The position numbers and the translations under genes were made by a program. Below the pieces are notes generated by a model. That model made no database searches and was not told the DNA's origin. It saw only the letters and a program-made list of their open reading frames with translations. From Ypsolopha sequella (lineage: Eukaryota > Arthropoda > Insecta > Lepidoptera > Ypsolophidae), in contig OW203983.1 in assembly GCA_934047225.1 (NCBI GenBank), forward strand, positions 43,024,310 to 43,088,309: DNA of 64,000 nt, in the 5' to 3' direction. Below are positions 34,913 through 47,100 of the stretch, piece after piece; the stretch's first letter is position 1, and each line of letters begins with the position of its first letter.

Positions 34913-35489
34913 CTACGCATTTAAATCCACTTTTCAGATCAGCTAAATACGGCCTTTACATATATGAAATTGCCGAAATTTTCTTACAGATTCATGAATT
35001 CATAATTCCTGTAATTCAATAGCTATTTCCATTATTTGTTTTTTGCCTGAAAGTTGATTTCAAAGGTTTTACATCTACGTATTAAATTTTGATTTTATTG
35101 TAATTTTGATAACCAAAATTAAATTATCAAAAACAGTTTTTCCTAAATGCATTCCAATTCCATAACATTCGTTATAATTTTTTACAGCTGACAATTTTCC
35201 TAAATGAAATTAATGTTGCTGTTAGCTTAATATTGTTTCATTTATACACAAAAGAAATTAAATTATTTGGATTTGTCATTCCTAAAAAAGTGCAAAAATG
35301 TTAGTCTGAAAATTGAGTTTCTTTCAAATTCTCTATAGAAAATGGCAATTTGAAATGTAAAGACCTCTTCATTTATTGCTTAGATATTATACGCATTTTC
35401 ATCTCGCAATAGTTGTATAACAGACAAAGAATATAGAAAATCTTGATTTGGTAAGGTACTAATGTGACTTTGACAGTTGGGAACGTTAA

Positions 35490-35650
35490 GTACAACCCGG
35501 TCACATTATCTCGAGACCTGGCGTCGATGACGTCACGTCGCGTCGGCGCTCAGATATAGACGCGCCGTGGCGAGCGCGGGGAGGTGAAAGGAGAACGGCC
35601 GGGTGGTTCGCATTCCAGCGAGGTTTCGAGATAATGTGACCGGGTTGTAC
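35490..35650. mobile_element. GC-rich 161-bp MITE
   Basis: 'gtacaacccggtcacattat' and 'ctcgagacc' are mirrored by 'ggtttcgagataatgtgacc' and 'gggttgtac'. The interior is strikingly GC- and CpG-rich compared with the flanks. Confidence 0.75.
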
Positions 35651-35981
35651 ACCTTAGTTTTCGGTTATACACGTACCTACGAGTATAACATTATGTTAGA
35701 TAGAATCATTCATTTGTAAATTATTATAGGAATGAAATTAAATAATGTAATATATTTACACCAGTGGATGAAAAATCGACTCAAGCAATTGTTGTCCTAC
35801 ATTCAAGGAAATAACCTAATCATACATACACAAACATACGTAATATGTATATTATTTAAAGGTATATTTGATTAAATGCAGTATACAGGCTGTGAAATTG
35901 ATTTACCATATTTCAGCAGTTTTTATCTCGCTTAGATGCGCGTGCGTCAAATATACTATTGTTATACATTGATCTTATCTA

Positions 35982-36055
35982 AAAGTTGTATTTTGGCCGT
36001 TATAATTATTTCATTATATTTTGCAACAACATATTTTGTAACAAATATGGAGAAT
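35982..36055. mobile_element. Half-copy of the fold-back at 38471-38812
   Basis: 'aaaagttgtattttggccgt' to 'ttttgtaacaaatatggaga' matches the right arm of that element. The left arm is missing. Confidence 0.6.
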
Positions 36056-36891
36056 GGATCAAAAGTTATTATGACGCTACGAATATAAATAGAGACGTAA
36101 AACTGCGTGTCACTATATTGTTCCTTAGTAGCTGCCAATTTTATTACGTGGCGATTTCTCTACTAGAGCATAGATAAATAAAGGAAGGATAAATTGCTCA
36201 CTCCATACATTAGAACAAAGCCCGCGTAAAACTTATTATTTTCGCCGGTACCTAGTAGTTCGACTTATTATTTTTGATGTCGCTCCTATACTAGATAAAT
36301 TGCGACATACCTACTCTGCGTTCCGAAATAGAATTACAATGGCTCATAAGCCATTCACTTCATACTTTCGTAATCGATTTTAGCAAAAATTTGCTAGAAT
36401 ACGACAACACGCGACACATGGCATACGATAAATCTGAGGATAAATCGCTCAACCGTGCATGACAGTTGAGTCAAAGAGTAAAGTTATATACCGGTATGTA
36501 TGAGTAGTGTGTGTTAGGTAAATAAAGGGTATTTTAATGCACATTATTTTGTTTAATTGATCGTTTTGTGCCATCTACCGGAATCCAGAATAACCATCTG
36601 CACGCTTAGTTAGATTGCCAGCTTACCACCGAAAGTTTAATGAAAAAAATGTTAAAAACACCTGATTAAGAATTCGCTATTTTCTGATGCGATGTTATGA
36701 CAATTTTGTGTTTTTATTCATAAAATAAATAAATATGATGAACCAGAACAGTAAAATGCTATATTTCGTCGATTTCAGACAAATTTTATTTCCAGCGAGA
36801 CAAGTAACGCCATCTAGCAACGTTATTTTTAGTATCGCGAACAGAACAAGGAGATAGCAATCTATTCTTCCTTTATTTATCTATGACTAGA

Positions 36892-37072
36892 GTAGCGTTC
36901 CTAAACTTCATGGTAAATTTTACATTTCTGACAAGGCTCAGAACAATGTTCTGAGTGAATGAGTGACAAGGTTTATGAACTATTCGTTTTGACTCGGGTG
37001 GTTGTAAAACGGTTGACATTTTAAGGGTTGACAGTTTATGTTTACCTTTATCCGGGCGTTTAGGAACGCTAC
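36892..37072. mobile_element. 181-bp MITE
   Basis: 'gtagcgttcctaaac' and 'gtttaggaacgctac' bound the element. No coding content and no clear target duplication. Confidence 0.65.
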
Positions 37073-37159
37073 CTAAAATTATCCTTATTAAGCTTAGAGC
37101 GAGTTATCGCTCTACGTTATTAAGGTAACAAAGAACCATAGAGTTATTCCAAAACACAC

Positions 37160-37228
37160 ATGAAATTACATCACGGAGCAAATAAAAATTATTACATACT
37201 TCTTAATAAAATTGCTCCGTGAATTACA
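37160..37228. repeat. Small palindrome
   Basis: 'attacatcacggagcaa' pairs with 'ttgctccgtgaattac' around an AT-rich loop. Confidence 0.45.
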
Positions 37229-38115
37229 TACATTAAATCGTTGTCGTTATAATATTAATGTAAACACTAGCGTTACGGTTCGATTCACGAAGGCAATCCT
37301 ACCTGAATCGGACCGATTAGGACCGCGACGAGTGCGGATCGGACGAACTTCATTCGGTTCGTTCATTCAGACAGCTGGCTGTAGATGATTTGCCAAATTA
37401 GCCATTTATAGCTAGAACAGCGTTAGAGACTATATTACTGTTTTTCTAGCAACTATTAGATATAATTAATTATGCACAACAATATTGTTGTAATTGCCTA
37501 TGCATGTGTCTGTAATCACTTGCTAGGTAGCTAATGTAAAAATTACTTTAAAAGAAACAACTAAATATACATAGTTGTCTACCACTTGATTAGGTAGTCA
37601 AAGTTTTTAACGTGGTATATTTCTGATACTTACTAGTTTTATTAAAATAATTAATTTTTTTTTTAACACTTTAAAAATATATTGACTTTCGTTTATTATG
37701 CTGGTGTCAGACAATAACGTAAAATTGTGAGCTCATTAGAAGTCCATTAAATTAAAAAAAGTTTTACCTACATTTCATTGGCTCCGACCAGCGACACGGC
37801 TAAATTAGTTTTTAACCTTCCACGACTGTCTATTTATTACGCTACAAACAGCGCAAACCTGTTGGCAAAACCATGGCAAAACTATCCGGTTGGCGTGCCT
37901 ATGTGTGAGTGAGGCGGACCAGCCAGTCACTGTGGTGGGGGTAGTGGTGTACGTCAGTCGCATAGCCGTATTCGTGGCAGAATTACATACTAATATTTAT
38001 TGAGGGGCCTGTCTATTATCGAAGTTGTTATAGCATAGTTTTTTAGTATCAACACAATATCCAACACTATAATTCTTATCTAAAATAATATCAACGGGGA
38101 CAAAAAGAAGAAACA
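37229..38115. other. Upstream region of NAGK, presumed promoter and 5' UTR
   Basis: No exon seen. It ends at the NAGK start codon (context 'aaacaATG'). No TATA or initiator can be assigned with confidence. Confidence 0.3.
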
Positions 38116-38138
38116 ATGTATTTTGGAGGCGTGGAAGG
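38116..38138 (+). CDS. Nagk: NAGK exon 1 (23 nt)
   Basis: Encodes MYFGGVEG plus two bases of Gly, followed by a strong donor 'gtaagaatt'. Splicing to 43668 gives MYFGGVEGGATHSN, aligned with the GGVEGGGT N-terminus that I recall for mammalian NAGK. The phase match and motif make chance unlikely. Confidence 0.88.
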
Positions 38139-41100
38139 GTAAGAATTATTTATTTTTCTTTTTTTCTAAAGAGTTGAAAGTAGAAAGGTGTATGATACCT
38201 ACCTTGAACATTCCTAGTGTATAGTTGCGAAACACTTATAAAATTTATTGGTATACAAAATTAAATAGGTAGGTAGGTACTTAACGATTACTCCTCACAA
38301 AACATAACCTTATTTTTATAACAAATGATAGGGACAAACAAACATAAACCTTGAAAAAATTAAGGCGGTACCTACTCCTGCAAGTTTTTAAAGCCGTGGT
38401 AGTACTATTATTTCTCCCAAATTACTTGGTACTTGTGAAGCCTACATTATTATGCTTAACTTAAGGTGTTTCTCCGTATTTGTAACAAAATATTAAGAAA
38501 TAATTATAACTGCCAAAATACAACTTTTAGCTAAAATAACTTATTGTTAAAAGTTTGCTATATGCATATCTTTAATACAATATTTAGCTATAAACAATTG
38601 GCTTTTCCATAGAGATGTGATACCAGCTGTAATTTCTTAAAATAATCTAATATCACGATTATGGAAAATCCAATTATTTTGATGCTACTGTTATATCATT
38701 AAAAATATGTTTATGCATATAGCAAACTTTTAACAATAAGTTTTTTAGCCAAAAGTTGTATTTTGGCCGTTATATTTTTGTTATTTCTTCATATTTTGTT
38801 ACAAATTCGGAGAATCGAACCTTAAGTCGATTTGCCTAAAAACCAAACCTTCCTACTTTCATATTCCCAAACAAAAAATACATGAAAAGTTTGACATTAC
38901 CTATTTCAGGCGTAAAAGGTTCAAAACAGAACTATAAAACCCGTCGATTTGTACGAATATGTGGTTAGGATATCTAAAAATATGACTCTGTTTGTTTCTT
39001 TGGGTGTAACGTGTGTACAGTACAGTACACAATGTTATTGTACCTCGTCGATCATTCGTCATTGTGAGTGCAGTAACTCTGGAACTACAAGAAAGTGTCA
39101 GGGACAGAATTACTAGGAATTACCTGCATATACAGAAATTACACCAATAAAAATGAATGCTTGAAAATGAACTAATATTTATAAAAAATAACTTATCCCA
39201 AATTAGTGGTTTTTGTTGTTGTTATTTGTTAAATAAACTTAATGATAAAAAAATTGTATTCTGCGGCGTTCAAGACCTTGAAATTTTTAAGAAATTGCAA
39301 AAAATGATTAGTATTTTGAAGTTTTAAAATGTGTGTTCTATTTAGTAAAAAGTATACCAGTTACCCCAAATAGATTTAAATATTATATCATATATCGTTA
39401 CATATTATCGTCAAGTCATATATCCCCGAGTGGGTGTCAGAAGTGTTTCCGAGTCTGGACTCCCACAGGAACAGCCCACACTTGTACACCCACCTTTTAC
39501 AGATGTTTTTTACGCTCTAACGTGATAACTTGATAAGTGACCCTTATTGTCCTGTACAATTTTAAGGGCATGTATAACGTGACCATACGTCCCACTTTGG
39601 GTGGGACAGTCCCGATTTTAGGTTGTCTATCCGGCTGTCCCCAGCGAAAGCAAAAATATCCAAATGACTATAAATATACCTGTATATTTTAGGTGATCTG
39701 TCCCGCTGTCCCCAGCGAAAGCAAAAATATCCAAATGACTATAAATATACCTGTATATTTTAGGTGATCTGTCCCGCTGTCCCCAGCGAAAGCAAAAATA
39801 TCCAAATGACTATAAATATACCTGTATATTTTAGGTAATCTGTCCCGCTGTCCCCAGCGAGAGCAAAAATTTCCAAATGATTATAACTATATATTTTAGG
39901 TTGTCTGTCATATATATAATGTATACCTATTGTATTGTAGATGAATGATAAATTGATGATCTAAGATCAGATAGGAACTTTTGAGGCTGTTTCCTACAAA
40001 TTTGCGTTGAAAGGTTTACCGCCCGCATTTACTGAAAAGATATTCTAGGTTTTCTGTCCCGCTGTCGCCAGCAAGAGCAAAAATGTCCAAATAGTTATAA
40101 ATATACCCATATATTTTAGGTTGTTTGTCCCGTTGTCCCCAGAGAGAGCAAAATAAAACTAAGTGGTTATAAATATACCTATATATTGTAGGTTGTCTGT
40201 CCCGCTGTCCCCAGTGAGAACAAAAAAAACCAAGTGGTTATCAATATACATATATATTTTAGGTTATCTGTCCCGCTGTCCCCAGCGAGAGCAAATATAT
40301 ACAAATGGTTATAAATATAACAATATATTCTAGGTTGTCTGTTCCTCTGTCCCCAAAGAGGGCAAATATGTCCAAATAGTTATAAATATACCTATATATT
40401 TTAGGTTGTCTGCCCCCTGTCCCCAGCGAGAGCAAAAATTTTCGAATGATTATAACTATATATTTTAGGTTGTCTGTCATATATATAATATAATGTATAC
40501 CTATTGTATTGTAGATGAATGATAAATTGATGATCTAAGGTCAGATAGGAACTTTTAAGGCTGTTTCCTGCAAAATCTGAGTTGAAATGTTTACCGCCCG
40601 CATTTACTGAAAAGATTGCAGCTATTGATAAGCTTTGGTATTTTAGCAGACAAATATGAGTATTTTCTTAAAACGGTTCATTTTATCAAAGCATGTTTAG
40701 CGTTATCTCTATTTAGTCTGCTGGTTCGTATTAATTTCAATCAGGAATCACAAAATAAAACACGTCAAATCATTCGCCATTGAATCATCCATAGAATAAA
40801 CTTTTTATTTGTCTTTTGTTGGGAACCCGAGTGCGTTGCATTTTATACATTCTCTACAGCATTGATGGTAATGTCGGCATCACAGAAATAATATCTGTAG
40901 TCGGTGTCATATTTAAAACGAGGCCTTCCTTAGGCGCATATGGGCTTTGCAATTATAACCCGTAGACTAACTTTCATAAAGTTGAAAATCGCGTGCGCCA
41001 AAATGCGCGCGAAACGATTCAAAACGAGTCTAATTTTAAGATTAAAATCGACTAAAATTGCATGTAAGTCATTTATGAACTTACAACGGATTTTGTTGAT

Positions 41101-44100
41101 TGTGCATTTATGTAACTAGGTTAAGATTTTTGTAAATAAAGAAAATATAAAAAAAAATAATAAACAAGATTTTCGTATTGATAGAAAAATATGACACATA
41201 AAAATCAAATGGATTAAACACAAAACCAAAAAAACACTCAAAAAGAGACTATTTTCAAAAATAAAATCTATCGAGCGAAAGTTTTCCAATTAGGTAACGA
41301 CAACGCGCAACGTAAAGATAAAGGTTTGAAAAAACATACATATATATATATATATATAAGTTTCATATTGATTGTGTCTGTAGTAGATTCAGTACAATCG
41401 TTCAAAAACTGTTGAAAAAGGAATTGGCATGTAGAGGTAGAAGAATAGGAGGTACCCATTGAAATAATGGAGGTACCTATGTTGATAAAATTACCAACAT
41501 TTATTAATAATAACTAGAAGAAGTACCAAAAGAAAACAAAAACCGATCAATTGCGAGTAGGCCTCCCGCCTTTGTCTCGTACTGTACCATTCAAACAAAA
41601 AAAACAATCAATTGGTCGGTTTTAGTTTTCTTTTGGTTAGTATTCTAGTTATTATTTATAAACGCTGGTTATTTTATCAAAATAGGTACAAGTTTTCATT
41701 TTAAGACCATTTTTGTTATAGGGTCTGTCTCAAAAATTTAAGTAGTTGAGAATTGAAAACTGCATATTATGTGCCATATACATAATGTAGTTTTAGTGTT
41801 CCGTACCCGATTACACGCCCAACTTAATTTTGAAGTTTTGTTTTATACATGTCTTACGTAATGAATGTAATGATTGGTGATTGACACTAAAACTACATTA
41901 TAAATCGGCACTCTCCGTATTTGTTGTTCAACATTATGTATATCGCACATAATATGCAGTTTCAAATTCTTAACTACTTTAATTTTCGAGATAGACCACG
42001 TAACTAACATGGTGTTAAACTGAAAACTTTGGTGACCTTCCATTTCTGTAATATTTACGATGAAAAAGATTTGTACTCTACTCAATGAACTCTAAATAAT
42101 GACAATCACATGTCAAGACAACCCACAAGAAAGAATATTTAAATAAAAAATTAGCTCAATTTTCACGTGTATTTACATTTAAAATACAAAAAAAAACAAT
42201 TACTAATGTCGCTTATCGTCTATCTAATAAAGTAGGTACGTTTAATAATAAATACTCAATCAATAAACTTATGTTTTGGGCTGGCCATTGACAACAATAT
42301 CTTATGGCAACCGCATAATGACTACAATCGCATACTTTGGATATAATTTTACGAAAATGTTAAAAGACAGATGTTTACACATGATTTGTTTACACTACAA
42401 AAAAAATCTAATGATATCTTAGTATTTACGGATTTCATCAAATACAATTGTCCAATTTATCTACACATGTAAGTACGAAAAACAATGAACGTAGATAAAA
42501 GATAACAAAACATTTAATAAATACGAAAAGTATTATCTTATCTTTTGTTTACTGAATGACGTTCGCACTTCGCACACGTTCAAGTTCAATGAGGCACCAT
42601 GATGATCCTTGTTCGCTGAATGAATAAAATTTATTTGGGTAAATTTGAAACAATCCATAATAATAATCAAAAACCTAGGCAGTCATGGGGACTGCCGACA
42701 GAAGTAAAAACTTTTCACTGCTGGCCAAGGGCAACACGTCAGCAAACAATGGCTATTAGAGAAATGTTATTATAGTCTGAAAGCTTACTTAGAATAATAA
42801 GAAATTATAATTAAGACTTTAATTAAAACATTTCGATAATTTGTAGGATGTGACATTGTGTGAATGTAATCTGTTTAATTTTTTTTCTTTTTTTTATGAC
42901 CTTATTTGAGATTTGACATGCATGCTTAATTAATTAAATTTATTAAGGTCTTAATTTATTAACCAACATTTGTATGCTAAATTAATATTAGCTGATTAAG
43001 GCGCTCATTTTTCTGTATAACACCACTATTTTGTACCCTGATCAATGCAAATAAAGACTTATTCTATTCTATTCTATTCTATTCTATTCTATTCATATCG
43101 GTGACACGAAGCCGTAAGATTTTAAGTACCAAACATCGCTCAACGCGCCTTAAGGCGATATGTAAAAGTTTTAGCGTCCCTGTTACTCCATATGAGAAAA
43201 AACCCTCAGTGCGATAGGGACGGATTCGTGGAAAAGCAGCAAAAAGTCGGTTTTTTATTGATATAAAATGTACTAAAGTTGCTATCGAAATTTCGTTTAA
43301 CCAGGTCCTAGATATCGTTAAAACCCATCTAATAAAATATAATTGCAGTCCATAAGTCATTCTAAATTGTCAAACCAGGAGAATTGGTGCCGGAAAAGAC
43401 CTTCCTTCAATAAATATTTCTATCGAGCCGAATTTCTCCAATCGCGTTTCTGTTTTAACAGATCCCTAGAAAAAGAATCCAAAAATAATATACTATTTTA
43501 TCAAAATAATACATTATTTACTGAAGTAGATATGCACGTTCTTATAGTGTCGATTTTTTTTCGTAGTGCCTTAAGAAGTTATCGCTTGAAAAATAAAAAG
43601 ATCTGAATGCGGTGATCACCAATCAGAGATGATTTAAACTTGAATTAAGATATATTTTATTCTTTAGTGGCGCAACGCATTCCAACCTCGTTATTTGTGA
43701 TGAGAAAGGTCACGTCGTCGGCCGGTCAAAAGGTCCAGGGACAAATCACTGGAGCTTAGGCATAGATGGATGTGCAGAACGGATACTGTCCATGCTGCAT
43801 GCAGCAAAAGAAGATGCACGCATTCCAATTGATAAGCCACTGGATGCATTGGTAGGTAAAGAAAGTGCTGTTGTCTATCAATTTGTCACATAAACAACAA
43901 CTGAATTTAATATTGACATCTCCAGGGATTAACTCTCTCCGGATGCGAACAAGAGAGCAGTAATGCAGAACTAGCAGCTAAAGTAAAAGAAAAGGATGCA
44001 ACATGTGCTAAGGAAATTTACGTGGCATCTGACACAAATGGATCGTTAGCAACCGCTTCTCCTCACGGAGGAATGGTGCTCATTGCTGGTAATCAAATCT

Positions 44101-47100
44101 CTCTCTCTCTCTGTCATTATTTTTCCTGATAATATATGAAAACATTTAAAAAGATGTTCAGTCATTTTAAATATCATACTCGTAAGTATTTATTCTCAAA
44201 GTTCTTTAACAGCGCGTTTGTTTGTACGTAGATATATCATTAAAATAAAGACCGTGAACAATTGATTGCATATTATGTTTTGTACAACATGTGTGATGTG
44301 ATGTGACAAATACATAAATTAGAAATTGCAAGAATCAATTGTTGGAGAATTTTTAAATTAGAATGAGCTCGTTATATCAATCACGTCCGCACAATTGAAT
44401 GAATAAAACTGAGAAGTAATAAATAATACAAAAAGATGCTGCAGTGGTATGAGATATATTCATTTTGATTGTCGTCATTCAAGTCCAGAGGATGTTGATT
44501 GTCAGTTTATTTTAAAACAGGGACACGATTGTTCAATTAGGTCTCATGATAACCTTTCACCTTGACAGCGCAACTCGGGTATTGAACAGAAAGATGCGTC
44601 CCTATAGTAAATAAATAAATATAACTTTAAAAAATAACATTACCCGGTTCTCTAATCTGTACATAATATAACTTTTATCCAAGTACTATATTCTAATATA
44701 AATAAGTGTACATTTAAAATATTTTAAATTTGATACATATTAATCCAAGCCTATAACCGCCGGGAGTGGCAAAGTCCTGGAAAGGCTTACGTCTAGCAGT
44801 GGACGAACTAGGCTGATGGATAAGCCAAGCCTAGTTTACGCAGGGTTAGTGTGAGAGTAGAGTGGATAATGCATGTACCTAGAAAAATTGTATCTTCTCA
44901 ATAAACTTCAAAATTTAAATAGTTTATTTTGTGATGTAGGTACACATAATCAATAAATAAAAATCATTTATTTCGAAACTTGGTTCCATAAAAATTCAAT
45001 AGGATTACAAAAAAAGTTCAATTACAAAAAAGTCAATTTACATTATAATCAGTCGGGGTCACCACTTTGGCTATTGGGTTTCGGGAAATCAGTCTTGAAT
45101 GTATTAACTGTAATTATTTGCGACGTAGATGATATACAGAAATGTGCGCCGTAGGCGCCAGCGAGAGGACTGGCTTGACACGCTATGCGTTGAAGTTACA
45201 TTGAGATCTTTCTGTTTACGTTAGCAAATACTTTTGTCCCTACAAATATTTATATATATATTTTCATTTATTTTATAATATGCCTTTTTCAATAGGCCCT
45301 GCATTATTGCTCTGACAAAATAAAGACCTCCATTGGAAATTTACTGTAAAATCTTATACCATGTCCAACGAAAGATTTTTTCAACGAAACAACATTGGCA
45401 AGTCTGACTTTTAAAAAAGCTAATTTATGTTTATTTCGCGTTTCTATGGAGGGGTGCCCACCGAGGCTCGTGAAAGTATTCATATGTTTTCTGACAAATA
45501 TCTTATAGCTTGGTAAATAAATTTACAAGGAAAAATAATTACTGCTTCTATATCCGCGGCACTACCCCACAGCAGCAAACCATTTGGTATAATGCTTTGA
45601 AAGTAACTAAAATACACTAACCTGGCAGTATCTACTTCAGTAAGTTGCCTTATACGTCTAACAGCGCCGTATGCGGCCGAATTAAGCCTACCACACAGAG
45701 CCTCTATGTGGTGACCCCACTGAAGATGGGAGTTTATAGTTATGCTTAAAAACTTAGTTTCTTTAACTAATTCCAGCTTGGGCCCCTGCAAAAGCAAATG
45801 AACATTTACTTGAATCACATTTGGTAATGTAAATTTTGTACATTTTGTGTTTTTTGCATTAGAACAAAATTATTTTCAACAAACGAATCAAGAATCAGTG
45901 AAAGAGTTGCATTCTCGCGCCATCAAACATGTCTTTATGTCTATTAACTTTAAAAATAAGTGACGTGTCGTCAACTAATATCACTATTTCAGATAAGCCT
46001 TTAACTAAATAAGGAACTTCATTAATGTATATTAATTATAATAAGGGTCCTCATATGGTGCCCTGCGAGACAACTATCTTACTAATGCTCCATATGACTT
46101 TACTCCATTAATTTCTACCTTTTGAATTCGATTACTAAGGTATGACTTAAATAACCACAAAGATTTACTCCTTCTTCTCATCCACCCTACTAAGGGCCTG
46201 TTTCACCACTTCCAGATAAGTGCCTGATAGTTATATGTGACATATAATGCATACAAAATGTGTTCCATTTTTAAACTTATCTTCTGGATATCACTTATCT
46301 GGAAGTGGTGAAACAGGCCCTAAATAGGTTAAATGTAGACGCCTATGTATGAGATAAGACAAAAGCAAGAAGGATTGTGTATTCTGACTGGCCAGATCAA
46401 AGGCCTTGCTTAACAAACATTTCGCGTATTTTGCCAGAGCAACAAACTAATACAGAAAATTATTTTTTTAGGAACTGGTTCTAACTGTTTCCTCCTCATC
46501 AATGGTGAGCAACATGGCTGTGGTGGTTGGGGCCATTTACTCGGAGATGAGGGCGGTGGTATGTTTTTTCATTTACTCGGAGATGAGGGCTGTGATAATA
46601 TGTTCTTTTCATTTTAAAAATTTCTTTTACTTGCAAATCCACCAGCTTCATCCCCAATTTGCGTGTACCGGAGGTACAATAAAAAATTAAATTTTTCATG
46701 TTTTTTTTCATACTTTGTCGGCTTGATTAAGATCCATGCCAAATTACAGCTTTCAAGTACTAAGACTCTCTGAGCTAAGCCGTGGATAAACGGACAGACG
46801 GACATGGCGAAACTATAAGGATTCCTTCCTGACTACCGAACCCTAAAAAGAGAAGATGCTGCTGTCATTTAATTGTTTCTTGTTATTTTTTCTAGCTTAT
46901 TGGATTGCTCATCGAGCTGTAAAAACTATATTTGATGAAGTAGATGGTTTACGGCCATCGCCACATCCCACGGAAAATGTTTGGGAAAAAGTAAAAGAAC
47001 ACTTTGGAGCTAAAACTCGCGCAGATCTGCTACCGCATTCTTATAAACATTTCGATAAATCATTTTTTGCAGGTAAGTTTTATAAAAACTCAATTAGAAT

